64,000 nucleotides of DNA from Kineosporia mesophila. GTDB lineage: Bacteria; Actinomycetota; Actinomycetes; Actinomycetales; Kineosporiaceae. This document shows, in pieces, positions 44,827 to 54,196 of this stretch. The notes beneath the pieces are model-generated. The model ran no database searches, had not been told where the DNA came from, and saw only the letters and a program-made list of their open reading frames with translations. Position numbers and translations under genes: made by a program. The stretch is taken from contig NZ_JAJOMA010000004.1 in NCBI RefSeq assembly GCF_021129235.1, positions 62,001-126,000 of the forward strand. The letters run 5' to 3'. The first letter of the stretch is position 1, and every line of letters starts with the position of its first letter.

Positions 44827-45603
44827 ATGTCCGATCCGCAAACCGCGCGGCCGAAAGACGTCGGCCTCCCCGAACACGTACTGGCCTGCCTCTTCGATCT
44901 GGACGGGGTGCTCACCGACACGGCGTCGGTGCACGCCTCCGCCTGGAAGAAGATGTTCGACTCGTATCTCGCCGAGCGCGCCCAGCGCCTCGGCGAAGCG
45001 TTCGTCCCGTTCGAGATCGCCACCGACTACGTGAAATACGTGGACGGTAAGCGCCGGCAGGACGGCACCCGCAGTTTCCTGGCGTCCCGCGGCATCACCC
45101 TGCCGGAGGGTGACGCGGCCGACTCGCCAGAAACCGAGTCGGTCAATGGTCTCGGCACCCGGAAGAACAATCTGGTGCACGAGATGATCGCCAAAGACGG
45201 TGTGACCATCTTCGACGGCACGTTCCGCTACCTGGAGGCCGCGCAGGCCGCCGGGCTGCGCATCGCCGTCGTCTCCAGCAGCGCCAACACCGCCGAGGTG
45301 CTGCGCGTGACCGGCCTGGAGAAGTTCGTCGAGGCCCGGGTCGACGCCCAGGCCGCGATCGCCGCCGGCCTGAACGGCAAGCCCGCTCCCGACACCTTCA
45401 TCGAGGGCGCCCGGCTGCTCGGCGTCGAGCCGAACCAGGCCGCGGTCTTCGAAGACGCCATCGCCGGTGTCGAAGCCGGACGATCCGGGCACTTCGGCAT
45501 CGTCATCGGGGTCGACCGGGTCGGCCACGCCGCCGCACTGTCCCAGCATGGGGCTGATGTGGTGGTTACCGATCTCGCTCAGCTGATAGATAACCGCGCA
45601 TGA
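44827..45603 (+). CDS. pgmB: HAD-family beta-phosphoglucomutase-like hydrolase
   Basis: The 258-residue protein has the HAD nucleophile [20 protein letters not shown] (DxD motif), a helical cap, [29 protein letters not shown] and [14 protein letters not shown]. The KFG-like GTRKNN cap loop and neighbour suggest beta-phosphoglucomutase, which turns beta-glucose-1-phosphate into glucose-6-phosphate. The stop overlaps the start of the GH65 gene (ATGA), which would supply the beta-glucose-1-phosphate. ATG 44827 is chosen because the upstream frame is antisense to ligC. Confidence 0.88.
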   Translation: MSDPQTARPKDVGLPEHVLACLFDLDGVLTDTASVHASAWKKMFDSYLAERAQRLGEAFVPFEIATDYVKYVDGKRRQDGTRSFLASRGITLPEGDAADSPETESVNGLGTRKNNLVHEMIAKDGVTIFDGTFRYLEAAQAAGLRIAVVSSSANTAEVLRVTGLEKFVEARVDAQAAIAAGLNGKPAPDTFIEGARLLGVEPNQAAVFEDAIAGVEAGRSGHFGIVIGVDRVGHAAALSQHGADVVVTDLAQLIDNRA

Positions 45604-47969
45604 ACCGTCGAGCGGCATTCACAGTCGAGCCCTGGTGCATCCGGGAGACCGAGCTCCACCTGGAAGACCTCGGTTCCACCGAGTCGGTGTTCGCCCTGTC
45701 CAACGGGCACATCGGCATTCGCGGCAACCTGGACGAGGGCGAACCGCACGGCCTCCCGGGCACCTACCTGAACTCGGTGTACGAACGAAGGCCCCTGCCC
45801 CACGCGGAGGCCGGTTACGGCTACCCCGAGTCCGGCCAGACGATCATCAACGTCACCAACGGCAAGCTGATCCGCCTGCTGGTCGACGACGAGCCCTTCG
45901 ACCTGCGCTACGGCCACCTGGACAAGCACGAGCGGGTGCTCGACATGCGCGCGGGCACGCTCAAGCGCGAGGTCGAGTGGCGTTCGCCCGCCGACCAGTC
46001 GGTGCGGGTCACGAGCACCCGGATGGTGTCGTTCACCCACCGCTCGGTGATGGCGATCGCCTACGAGGTCGAGCCACTGCACGAGACCGCCCGCGTGGTG
46101 CTGCAGTCCGAGCTGGTCGCGAACGAGCAGATGCCCGAGGGCGGTTCGGTCGACCCCCGGGTGGCCGCGGCGATGCACAATCCGCTGCAGGCCCTGGAGC
46201 ACGACTGCAACGGCAACCGCATCACCCTGGTCCACGAGACCCGGCAGAGCGGGCGCCGCGTGGCGGCCGCCGCCGAGCACGTCATCGAGGTGCCCGAGGG
46301 CGTCAAGGTGTCCACCAACTGGGGCGTGCGGCCCGACTGGGGCCGGCTCACCGTCACGGCCACGCTGAAGCCCGGCCAGAAGCTGCGGCTGATCAAGTTC
46401 GTCAGCTACGGCTGGAGCTCGCAGCGTTCCCTGCCGGCCCTGCGTGATCAGGTGGCGGCCGGCCTGACCGGGGCCATCCACACCGGCTGGGACGATCTCC
46501 TGGACGAGCAGCGGCAGTACCTGGACGAGTTCTGGGCCCGCGCCGACGTCGAGGTGGACGGCGACGAGGAACTGCAGCAGGCCGTGCGTTTCGCGTTGTT
46601 CCACATCTTCCAGGCGGGAGCCCGGGCGGAGCAGAGGCCGCTCCCGGCGAAGGGCCTGACCGGCCCCGGGTACGACGGTCACTGCTTCTGGGACACCGAG
46701 ACCTTCGTACTGCCGGTGCTCATCCACACCGCACCCCGGGCAGCGGCAGATGCCCTGCGCTGGCGGCACAGCACTCTGCAGAAGGCCAAGGACCGCGCGG
46801 CCACGCTGGGCCTGAAGGGCGCGTCGTTCCCGTGGCGCACCATCAACGGTGACGAGTGCTCCGGCTATTGGCCGGCCGGCACGGCGGCGTTCCACATCAA
46901 CGCCGACATCGCCGACGCCGTGATCCGCTATCACGACGCCACCGAGGACGACGAGTTCGACCGCGAGATCGGCCTGCCCCTGCTGGTCGAGACCGCCCGG
47001 CTGTGGCGCTCCTACGGCGCTTTCGACCGGGACGGCTGGTTCCGCATCGACGGGGTCACCGGGCCGGACGAGTACAGCGCGATCACCGACAACAACGTGT
47101 ACACCAACCTGATGGCGCAGCGGAACCTCCGGGCCGCGGCCACGGCTGCCTCCAACTACACCGACGAGGCAGCCGTTCTCGAGGTGGACGCGGAGGAGAT
47201 CAGCGCCTGGCGGCAGTGCGCCGACTCGATGTTCATCCCGTTCGACGAGAAGCTCGGCGTGCACCCGCAGGCCGAGGGCTTCACCCGTCACGCGGTGATG
47301 GACTTCGAATCGCTGACCGAGGAGGACTACCCCCTCCTGCTCACGATGCCGTACGTGCAGCTGTACCGGCAGCAGGTGGTCAAACAGGCCGACCTGGTGC
47401 TGGCCATGCAGTTGCGCGGCGACGCGTTCACCCCGGAGCAGAAGGCCGCGAACTTCGCGTACTACGAGAAGCTCACGGTCCGCGACTCGTCGTTGTCGGC
47501 CTGCACGCAGTCGGTGATGGCGGCGGAGGTCGGGCACCTGGGCCTGGCCTACGACTACACCATCGAGAACGCGCTCACCGACCTGCACGACCTGCACAGC
47601 AACACGATGAACGGCCTGCACATCGCCTCACTGGCCGGCACGTGGATGTCCCTGGTCGCCGGGTTCGGCGGAATGCGCGACACAACAGGCACTCTCGCCT
47701 TCGCGCCGCGTCTTCCGGAGGGCCTGGACCGGCTCGCCTTCACCATCACCCACAAGGGCCTGCGCCTGCGGGTGGAGACCGACGGCAAGCAGGTGACCTA
47801 CCTGCTCACCGAGCACGAGCGCAACCCCGCCGACGAGCTCGAGATCCTGCACCACGGTGAGCTGGTCACGCTGAAGATCGGCGACCCGGTCAGCCTGGCG
47901 GTGCCGCCCACCCCGACGCACCCCCGGCCGACCCAGCCCTTCGGCCGGGAGCCCATGCGCCGCAACTAG
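45600..47969 (+). CDS. Glycoside hydrolase family 65 disaccharide phosphorylase
   Basis: The 789-residue GH65 enzyme has an N-terminal beta-sandwich ([40 protein letters not shown]) and an (alpha/alpha)6 barrel with [24 protein letters not shown]-like [17 protein letters not shown] follows, then the catalytic acid Glu491 in VTGPDEYSA and the phosphate-binding LHIASLAG region. It should phosphorolyse maltose, trehalose or kojibiose to beta-glucose-1-phosphate and glucose; substrate cannot be chosen by eye. It is coupled to the beta-phosphoglucomutase gene. A strong terminator follows. Confidence 0.93.
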   Translation: MNRRAAFTVEPWCIRETELHLEDLGSTESVFALSNGHIGIRGNLDEGEPHGLPGTYLNSVYERRPLPHAEAGYGYPESGQTIINVTNGKLIRLLVDDEPFDLRYGHLDKHERVLDMRAGTLKREVEWRSPADQSVRVTSTRMVSFTHRSVMAIAYEVEPLHETARVVLQSELVANEQMPEGGSVDPRVAAAMHNPLQALEHDCNGNRITLVHETRQSGRRVAAAAEHVIEVPEGVKVSTNWGVRPDWGRLTVTATLKPGQKLRLIKFVSYGWSSQRSLPALRDQVAAGLTGAIHTGWDDLLDEQRQYLDEFWARADVEVDGDEELQQAVRFALFHIFQAGARAEQRPLPAKGLTGPGYDGHCFWDTETFVLPVLIHTAPRAAADALRWRHSTLQKAKDRAATLGLKGASFPWRTINGDECSGYWPAGTAAFHINADIADAVIRYHDATEDDEFDREIGLPLLVETARLWRSYGAFDRDGWFRIDGVTGPDEYSAITDNNVYTNLMAQRNLRAAATAASNYTDEAAVLEVDAEEISAWRQCADSMFIPFDEKLGVHPQAEGFTRHAVMDFESLTEEDYPLLLTMPYVQLYRQQVVKQADLVLAMQLRGDAFTPEQKAANFAYYEKLTVRDSSLSACTQSVMAAEVGHLGLAYDYTIENALTDLHDLHSNTMNGLHIASLAGTWMSLVAGFGGMRDTTGTLAFAPRLPEGLDRLAFTITHKGLRLRVETDGKQVTYLLTEHERNPADELEILHHGELVTLKIGDPVSLAVPPTPTHPRPTQPFGREPMRRN

Positions 47970-48003
47970 TCCCAGGGTCCCAGGCAACAAAGGCAATAAC
48001 TAA

Positions 48004-48041
48004 GGACGCCCACCCGCCCCGATCGGGGCGGGTGGGCGTCC
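48004..48041 (+). terminator. Perfect palindromic terminator after GH65 gene
   Basis: GGACGCCCACCCGCCCCGA is followed directly by its exact reverse complement (19 + 19 bp), 34 nt after the stop, with a short T-rich stretch GTTTGGTT after it. Confidence 0.85.
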
Positions 48042-48067
48042 CCAGTTTGGTTGCCCCCAAACCCGTT

Positions 48068-48150
48068 CGTGATCATGCAAAACCTCCCCAGAGTTCTAGA
48101 ACTCTCGTCATCACAGTTCTAGAACGCCGGGGAGGTTTTGCATGATCACG
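48068..48150. repeat. Palindromic intergenic element, copy 2 with insertion
   Basis: The 22-bp arms (from CGTGATCATGCAAAACC at 48068-48089 and its complement at 48129-48150) are identical to copy 3. A 39-bp insert sits exactly at the centre and holds two GTTCTAGAAC motifs. The element lies between the convergent GH65 and deoA genes. Confidence 0.85.
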
Positions 48151-48167
48151 GAGGATTTTTGAGGGCT

Positions 48168-49460
48168 TCAGCCGGCCGTGATGCGGTCGATGATCAGCGG
48201 GCGGTGCGCCGGGCGGTTGCCCTCCGGGGCGATCTGGTAGCCGCCCTCCAGGGCCTCGATCGCCTGGTCGAACCGCTCGGGGGTGTCGGTGTGCAGGGTG
48301 AAAAGGGGCTCACCGGCGCGCACCTCGCCACCGGGCTTGACGTGCATCTCGACTCCGGCGCCGGCCTGCACCGGGTCTTCCTTGCGGGAACGGCCCGCGC
48401 CCAGACGCCACGCGCTGACGCCGACGGCCATCGCGTCGAGGCTCACCAGCACGCCGCCGGCGGGGGCGAGCACCTGGTGCGTGTGCTGCGCGACCGGCAG
48501 CGGGGCATCGACGTCGCCACCCTGCGCCGCGATCATCCGGCGCCACGAGTCCATCGCCCGGCCGTCTTTCAAGGCCTTCTCCGGGTCACCGGAAAGGCCT
48601 GCGGTCTCGAGCATTTCCTGGGCCAGCGCCAGAGTCAGCTCGACCACGTCGGGCGGACCGCCGCCGGCCAGCACCTCCAGCGACTCGCGCACCTCCAGCG
48701 CGTTGCCCGCGGTCAGGCCCAGCGGCGTGGACATGTCGGTCAGCAGCGCCACGGTGTTCACCCCCGCGTCCGCCCCCAGCCGCACCATCGTCTCGGCCAG
48801 AAGACGGGCCTGCTCCTCGCTCTTCATGAACGCGCCACTGCCGACCTTCACGTCGAGCACCAGCGCCCCGGTGCCCTCGGCGATCTTCTTGCTCATGATC
48901 GACGAGGCGATCAGCGGCACCGCCTCGACGGTTCCGGTGACATCGCGCAGGGCGTACATCTTGCGGTCGGCCGGAGCCAGGCCCTCACCCGCGGCACAGA
49001 TGACCCCGCCCACCTCGTCGAGCTGGCGGGCCATCTCGGCATTGCTCAGCCGGGCCCGCCAGCCCGGAATCGACTCCAGCTTGTCCAGCGTGCCCCCGGT
49101 GTGACCGAGCCCGCGCCCCGACAGCTGCGGCACCGCCGCGCCGAGCGCCGCGACCAGCGGGGTCAGGGGCAGCGTGATCTTGTCGCCCACGCCCCCGGTG
49201 GAGTGCTTGTCGGTGGTCGGGCGGGACAGGCCGCTGAAGTCGAGGCGCTCCCCCGAGGCGATCATCGCGGCGGTCCACCGGGAGATCTCCTCCGGCAGCA
49301 TGCCGTTCAGCAGGATGGCCATCAGCAACGCGGACATCTGCTCGTCGGCCACCACCCCGCGGGTGTAGGCGCCGACCACCCAGTCGATCTGTGCGTCGCT
49401 CAGTCGGTTGCGGTCACGTTTGGCGGCGATCACGTCGACGGCGGCGAAAGGTTCGGTCAT
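48168..49460 (-). CDS. deoA: Thymidine phosphorylase
   Basis: The 430-residue pyrimidine nucleoside phosphorylase has an alpha domain with MSALLMAILLNGM, SRPTTDKHSTGGVGDKI (phosphate/substrate loop), the LDKLESIPGW signature, a helical ASSIMSKKIAEG and LVLDVKVGSGAFMKS. A C-terminal PYNP domain follows. It splits thymidine and deoxyuridine with phosphate. ATG 49460 follows TAACCT at 7 nt, so it is leaderless; an upstream frame to 49568 is unsupported. It stands after cytidine deaminase, matching Rv3314c-Rv3315c. Confidence 0.95.
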   Translation of the reverse strand: MTEPFAAVDVIAAKRDRNRLSDAQIDWVVGAYTRGVVADEQMSALLMAILLNGMLPEEISRWTAAMIASGERLDFSGLSRPTTDKHSTGGVGDKITLPLTPLVAALGAAVPQLSGRGLGHTGGTLDKLESIPGWRARLSNAEMARQLDEVGGVICAAGEGLAPADRKMYALRDVTGTVEAVPLIASSIMSKKIAEGTGALVLDVKVGSGAFMKSEEQARLLAETMVRLGADAGVNTVALLTDMSTPLGLTAGNALEVRESLEVLAGGGPPDVVELTLALAQEMLETAGLSGDPEKALKDGRAMDSWRRMIAAQGGDVDAPLPVAQHTHQVLAPAGGVLVSLDAMAVGVSAWRLGAGRSRKEDPVQAGAGVEMHVKPGGEVRAGEPLFTLHTDTPERFDQAIEALEGGYQIAPEGNRPAHRPLIIDRITAG

Positions 49461-49467
49461 GGTCGCG

Positions 49468-49473
49468 AGGTTA
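49468..49473 (-). promoter_or_regulatory. -10 box of leaderless deoA
   Basis: TAACCT on the minus strand is 7 nt before the deoA ATG at 49460. Confidence 0.6.
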
Positions 49474-49559
49474 ACGAAGGGACGTGTGGGACGGCAGGGC
49501 GAGTCCCGTTCTGCCCTTCTGCCCGCCGCGTAGCCCGGCGCATGACCCCCTAAACCAAT

Positions 49560-49603
49560 CGTGATCATGCAAAACCTCCCCGGGGAGGTTTTGCATGATC
49601 ACG
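49560..49603. repeat. 44-bp perfect palindrome, copy 3
   Basis: Two 22-nt arms meet without a loop; the left arm begins CGTGATCATGCAAAACCTCC. It lies between cdd and deoA, which are transcribed in the same direction, so it probably terminates the importer-cdd transcript, with AAAACC/GGTTTT giving a U-run in either direction. Confidence 0.88.
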
Positions 49604-49612
49604 GAGAAGGGG

Positions 49613-50098
49613 TCAGGTGTGCGTCGGGCCCGTCGCGCGGGACAGATCGCTCGGCCCGAACGCGTCCGGCAGCACCTGCGTCATCGGGACGATGCCGTGG
49701 CTGGTCTCGACCAGCAGTTCCGGACCACCGAATTCGTAGAGCAGCTGACGGCAGCGCCCACAGGGCATGAGCGACTCACCGTCGGGGCCGACGCAGGTGA
49801 AGGCCACGAGACGGCCTCCGCCCGTAGCGTTGAGCGAGGACACCAGCCCGCACTCGGCGCACAGACCCACACCGTACGAGGCGTTCTCGACGTTGCAGCC
49901 GGTCACGATGCGACCGTCGTCGACCAGGGCCGCCGCGCCCACCGGGAACCCGGAGTAGGGCGCGTAGGCCTTCTCCTTGATCAGGCGGGCCGCGGCCCGC
50001 AGGGCGGTCCAGTCGATCTGTTCCGGCCCGGCGTCACCGGCCACCCGACCCGGGTAGAAGTCCGGGTCCGCGGCGGCCGCCTGCGACTGTTCCGTCAT
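49613..50098 (-). CDS. cdd: Cytidine deaminase
   Basis: The 161-residue zinc deaminase has the AYAPYSGFPVGAAALVDDG start, GCNVENASYGVGLCAECG with the catalytic Glu, and MPCGRCRQLLYEFGG. It converts cytidine and deoxycytidine to uridine forms. An N-terminal extension of about 35 residues is unlike the short tetrameric enzymes. It begins 4 nt after the last permease gene, so it is part of the importer operon. Confidence 0.94.
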   Translation of the reverse strand: MTEQSQAAAADPDFYPGRVAGDAGPEQIDWTALRAAARLIKEKAYAPYSGFPVGAAALVDDGRIVTGCNVENASYGVGLCAECGLVSSLNATGGGRLVAFTCVGPDGESLMPCGRCRQLLYEFGGPELLVETSHGIVPMTQVLPDAFGPSDLSRATGPTHT

Positions 50099-50102
50099 GC
50101 GG

Positions 50103-51365
50103 TTACTTCCCCTCCGGCCGGTAGACCAGCCCGTCGGCCTTCGGCATGCGCAGCCGCTGGGCCGAGAGGGCGAGCACCAGCAGCGTGGTGACGTACGGCG
50201 TCATCGTGGTGATCGGGCCGGGCAGCTCGTCGCTGTTCAGGTACCAGACCAGCGACAGCACGGCGAAGACCAGGCCGACCGCGGCGGTGACCCACTTGCG
50301 GCGGTACAGGTTGAGCGCCGTGACGACCAGCAGCAGGGCGAAGACCACGAGCAGCAGGGCGTGCACGGCGACCGCGTTGCGCAGCTGCATGGCGTCGGTG
50401 TAGCCGAAGAGGCCCGCACCCATCATCAGGCCGCCCGGACGCCAGTTGCCGAAGATCATCGCGGCGAGACCGATGTAACCCCGGCCACCGGTCTGGCCCT
50501 CGCGGTAGATGCCGGAGGCGACGATGGCCAGGAAGCCACCAGCCAGACCGGCCAGGCCGCCGGAGACCGCGACGGCGATGTACTTGTACAGCCGCACCTT
50601 GACGCCGAGGGACTCCGCGGCGTGCGGGTCCTCGCCGACCGAGCGCAGGCGCAGGCCGAACGGGGTCTGCCAGAGGATCACGTAGCTGGCGATCACCAGC
50701 AGCACGGCGAGCACGGTCAGGATCGAGACGTTCGTCAGCAGGCCCCGCAGGATGCCGGCGATGTCGGAGATCAGGAACCAGTGGTGCTTCTCCAGCGGCT
50801 CGAGCACCCCGTCCAGGCCGGGGACCGAGGGACGCGGCAGCGCGGAGATCGGCGGGGACTGGGTCTCGCCACCGCCCGGGCTGTCGGCCAGCAGCTCACC
50901 GGCCAGGTACTGGGTGACGCCCAGGCCGAGGATGTTGATCGCGACACCGGACACCACGTGGTCGACACCGAAGGTCACGGTGGCCACGGCGTGCACCAGA
51001 CCACCGATCAGGCCGAACAGCACGGCCGTCAGCAGACCCGCCCAGGGGCCGTGCTGCCAGCCGATCCAGCCGGCGCCGAAGGTGCCGAGGATCATCATGC
51101 CCTCGAGACCGATGTTGACCACGCCGGCCCGCTCGGACCACAGGCCGCCGAGACCGGCCAGGCCGATCGGCACGGCCAGGGTGAGGGCGGCGCTCACGGT
51201 GCCGGCCGAGGTCAGGTCGTTGGCGTCGGTGAGGACCCGGATCAGGCTCAGCACGGCCAGCGCGACCAGAGCGTAGAGGGCCAGGCGCAGCGGCTGGCTC
51301 AGGCGCGTGGCCCTCTCCGGGGCCGGAGCGGCGGGCGGGGTGGTCGTTTCCAGCGTGGTGCTCAT
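50103..51365 (-). CDS. Nucleoside ABC transporter permease (second)
   Basis: The 420-residue permease of the BPD_transp_2 family has about nine to ten helices (for example YALVALAVLSLIRV, VSAALTLAVPIGLAGLGGLW, LLTAVLFGLIGGLVHAVATV). The GLWSERAGVVNIGLEGMMI motif is typical of BMP-system permeases (NupQ/YufQ-type). It forms the membrane channel with the upstream permease. Its ATG overlaps that gene's stop (ATGA). A periplasm-facing loop of about 60 residues (ADSPGGGETQSPPISALPRP) is larger than usual. Confidence 0.9.
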   Translation of the reverse strand: MSTTLETTTPPAAPAPERATRLSQPLRLALYALVALAVLSLIRVLTDANDLTSAGTVSAALTLAVPIGLAGLGGLWSERAGVVNIGLEGMMILGTFGAGWIGWQHGPWAGLLTAVLFGLIGGLVHAVATVTFGVDHVVSGVAINILGLGVTQYLAGELLADSPGGGETQSPPISALPRPSVPGLDGVLEPLEKHHWFLISDIAGILRGLLTNVSILTVLAVLLVIASYVILWQTPFGLRLRSVGEDPHAAESLGVKVRLYKYIAVAVSGGLAGLAGGFLAIVASGIYREGQTGGRGYIGLAAMIFGNWRPGGLMMGAGLFGYTDAMQLRNAVAVHALLLVVFALLLVVTALNLYRRKWVTAAVGLVFAVLSLVWYLNSDELPGPITTMTPYVTTLLVLALSAQRLRMPKADGLVYRPEGK

Positions 51366-52507
51366 GCCTGCGCTCCCTGCGGCGTCTTGTCGTTACCGGC
51401 GGCGGGCGCGGGCGGTTCGCTCAGACGGCGGCCGACCTCACGCTGCTGGGCGACGATCCGGTAGCGACGGACCAGTTCGTAGGCGATGACGACGGACAGC
51501 ACGATCACGCCCTGGGTGATCATGACGATCTCCTTCGGCACGCCCTCCAGGTCGAGGATCTGCGAGGAGTTGTCCAGGAACCCGAACAGCAGGGCCCCGA
51601 TCGCCACGCCGAGGGCGGTGTTGCGGCCCAGCAGCGCGATCGCGATGCCGGTGAAGCCGATACCGGCCGGGAAGTCGAGCGAGTAGGTGTACGACGAGCC
51701 GAGCAGCTGCGGCATGCCGACCAGACCGGCGATACCGCCGGAGACGGCCATGCTGATCAGGATCATCCGCTTCACGTTGACGCCGCTGGCGACCGCGGCC
51801 TCCTCGTTACGGCCGGCCGCGCGCAGGTCGAACCCGAACCGGCTGTGCTCGATCACGAACCAGTAGAGGAAACCGACGATCACGGCGAGGACGATCAGGC
51901 CGTAGACCTTCAGCGGGGAGTCCGGCACCAGGCCGATGCCCGGTACCTGGCCGCTGGCCGGGATCGGCTTGGTGCCGATGTTGTTCGAGCCCTCGGCCTG
52001 CACCGCGAGCTTGTCGGTGGTGAGCAGGAAGGCGATCAGCGCGGTGGTGATCGAGTTCAGCATGATCGTCGAGATCACCTCGCTGACCCCGCGGTACACC
52101 TTGAGCAGACCCGCGACGGCGGCCCAGAGCCCGCCGACCAGCACGGCCACCAGCAGGATCAGGCCGACGTGCAGGATCGGGGGCAGGCTGACCGCGCCAC
52201 CGACCGCGGCGGCGAGCATGGCCGCCAGCCGGTACTGACCGTCGACGCCGATGTTGAACAGGTTCATCCGGAACCCGAAGGCGACGGCCAGCGCGGCGAA
52301 GTAGTAGGTGACCGAGCCGTTGATGATCATCGCCGTGGTACGCGGTTCCTTGGCGTACTCGATCATCTGCTTGAACGTGTCGAACGGATCGTTCCCGGCG
52401 GCGGCCAGGACGGCCGAGGTGATCGCCAGGGACAGGATGATCGCCAGCGCCGGTGCGGCCAGGGACAGGCCGACGCGGCGGACGGTGTCCGCATTCATGC
52501 TCTTCAC
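51362..52507 (-). CDS. Nucleoside ABC transporter permease (first)
   Basis: The 381-residue BPD_transp_2 permease has helices such as LSLAAPALAIILSLAITSAV, LAALAVAFGFRMNLFNIGVD, and LLKVYRGVSEVISTIMLNSI. The NIGVDGQ and VSEVISTIMLN motifs identify the NupP/YufP type. It pairs with the second permease under control of the ATPase. GTG 52507 overlaps the ATPase stop (GTGA); ATG 52498 is possible. Confidence 0.9.
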   Translation of the reverse strand: MKSMNADTVRRVGLSLAAPALAIILSLAITSAVLAAAGNDPFDTFKQMIEYAKEPRTTAMIINGSVTYYFAALAVAFGFRMNLFNIGVDGQYRLAAMLAAAVGGAVSLPPILHVGLILLVAVLVGGLWAAVAGLLKVYRGVSEVISTIMLNSITTALIAFLLTTDKLAVQAEGSNNIGTKPIPASGQVPGIGLVPDSPLKVYGLIVLAVIVGFLYWFVIEHSRFGFDLRAAGRNEEAAVASGVNVKRMILISMAVSGGIAGLVGMPQLLGSSYTYSLDFPAGIGFTGIAIALLGRNTALGVAIGALLFGFLDNSSQILDLEGVPKEIVMITQGVIVLSVVIAYELVRRYRIVAQQREVGRRLSEPPAPAAGNDKTPQGAQA

Positions 52508-54069
52508 GCAGCCTCACCGGCCCCGGTCATCGCGGAGCCGAGTTGTTCGGGGGTGACGGTCGAGGGGTCGACCTCGGCGACGAGCTCGCCGCGCAGGATC
52601 ACGGTCAGGCTGTCGGACAGGCCGATCAGCTCGTCCAGGTCGGCGCTGATCAGCAGCACGGCCAGGCCCTCGGCCCGGGCGGTGCGCAGCAGGTCCCAGA
52701 TGGCCGTCTGCGCGCCGATGTCGACGCCGCGGGTGGGGTGGGCCGCGATCAGCAGCTTGGGGTTGCCGCTCATCTCGCGACCGACGATCAGCTTCTGCTG
52801 GTTACCGCCGGACAGGGAGTTCGCCAGCACGTCGATGGACGGGGTGCGCACGTCGTACTCGCGCACGATCCGCTCGGTGTCGGTGCGGGCACCGGCCCGG
52901 TCGACGAGCGGTCCACGGACGTTGGGCTTGCGGCTCTGGTGGCCGAGGATCCGGTTCTCCCAGAGCGGGGCGTCGAGGATCAGGCCGTGACGGTGCCGGT
53001 CCTCGGGGATGTACCCGCAGCCGGCCTCCCGGCGGCGACGGGTGGACCACGAGGTGATGTCGTCGCCGGTCAGCTTGATCGTGCCGCTGTCGACCGAGCG
53101 CATGCCCATGATCGACTCGACCAGCTCGGCCTGCCCGTTGCCCTCGACCCCGGCCAGGCCCAGCACCTCACCGGCGTGGATGGTCAGGGTGACGTCGCGC
53201 AGCAGGTGCCGGGCGCCGTCGATGAGATTGATGCCGGACAGCTCGAGGACGGGGCGGTCGGTGACCGTCGAGTCGCTGGTCTGCGGGGAGGGCAGTTCGC
53301 TGCCGACCATCAGCTCGGCGAGCTCGCGGGAGCTGACCGTCTTCGGGTCGGCGGTGGCGACGGTGGTGCCACGGCGCATGACGGTGATGTCGTCGGCGAC
53401 CGAGCGGACCTCGTCCAGCTTGTGCGAGATGAAGATGATCGAGAGCCCCTGGCCCTTCAGCACCGCCAGGGCCTCGAACAGCGCGTCGACCTCCTGCGGC
53501 ACCAGCACGGCCGTGGGCTCGTCGAGCACCAGGATGCGCGCACCGCGGTAGAGCACCTTGATGATCTCGACCCGCTGCCGGTCGCCGACACCGAGGCGCT
53601 CGACCATCTCGTCCGGGTCGACCTCGAGGCCGTACTGCTTGCCGATCTCGCGGATCTTCGTGCGGGCGGCGGCGCGGTTCAGGCCGAAGCCTCCCCAGCG
53701 CCGGGGCTCGGCCCCGAGCACCACGTTCTCCAGAACGGTCAGGTTGTCAGCCAGCATGAAGTGCTGGTGCACCATGCCCACACCGCGCGCGATCGCGTCG
53801 GCCGGGCTGTGCAGGACGACCTGCTCGCCGTTCAGCGTGATCGTGCCCTCGTCCGGCTTGTGCATGCCGTACAGGGTCTTCATCAGCGTGGACTTGCCGG
53901 CGCCGTTCTCGCCCACCACGGCGTGCACCGTGCCGGGCCGGACCCGCAGGTTCACGTCATGGTTGGCGACCACGCCGGGGAACCGTTTGGTGATCCCCGA
54001 CAGTTCGACCGCGGGGACGGTGGCTGCCGCGCCAGTCTCGCTCTGCGCGGCACCTTCCGACTCGGGCAT
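52504..54069 (-). CDS. Nucleoside ABC transporter ATP-binding protein
   Basis: The 521-residue protein has two ABC domains in tandem. The first has Walker A GENGAGKST, signature LGVGDRQRVEI and Walker B ILVLDEPTAVL. The second is degenerate in Walker A (GVEGNGQAEL) but keeps LSGGNQQKLIVGREM. This is the NupO/YufO pattern, one active and one atypical site. ATG 54069 has GAGGT 9 nt upstream. It couples to the permease gene. A hairpin separates it from the binding-protein gene. Confidence 0.92.
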   Translation of the reverse strand: MPESEGAAQSETGAAATVPAVELSGITKRFPGVVANHDVNLRVRPGTVHAVVGENGAGKSTLMKTLYGMHKPDEGTITLNGEQVVLHSPADAIARGVGMVHQHFMLADNLTVLENVVLGAEPRRWGGFGLNRAAARTKIREIGKQYGLEVDPDEMVERLGVGDRQRVEIIKVLYRGARILVLDEPTAVLVPQEVDALFEALAVLKGQGLSIIFISHKLDEVRSVADDITVMRRGTTVATADPKTVSSRELAELMVGSELPSPQTSDSTVTDRPVLELSGINLIDGARHLLRDVTLTIHAGEVLGLAGVEGNGQAELVESIMGMRSVDSGTIKLTGDDITSWSTRRRREAGCGYIPEDRHRHGLILDAPLWENRILGHQSRKPNVRGPLVDRAGARTDTERIVREYDVRTPSIDVLANSLSGGNQQKLIVGREMSGNPKLLIAAHPTRGVDIGAQTAIWDLLRTARAEGLAVLLISADLDELIGLSDSLTVILRGELVAEVDPSTVTPEQLGSAMTGAGEAA

Positions 54070-54125
54070 CAACGGAACACCTCTTCACCCACTGCTGGAC
54101 ATCCGTTTCCGGGGGGACAACTGGA

Positions 54126-54163
54126 CCGCCGCCCCTCCCCGCAGAATCGGGGCGGGACGGCGG
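54126..54163 (-). terminator. Intra-operon hairpin after the binding-protein gene
   Basis: On the minus strand, CCGCCGTCCCGCCCCG pairs with CGGGGAGGGGCGGCGG (15 of 16 positions) around ATTCTG. It may stop part of the transcription or stabilise the binding-protein mRNA, giving excess of binding protein over ATPase. Confidence 0.6.
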
Positions 54164-54196
54164 CCAGGGTAATGCGTCAGATCTGATCGATCAGCG

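Noticed and set aside
45579-47621. 680-codon minus-strand frame over the GH65 gene
   Set aside because: It is a shadow frame; the GH65 signature and catalytic Glu are on the plus strand.
48068-49603. Pair of palindromes as ends of a mobile element carrying deoA
   Set aside because: deoA is a conserved housekeeping gene in syntenic order, there is no transposase, and each element is itself a complete palindrome rather than one terminal repeat.
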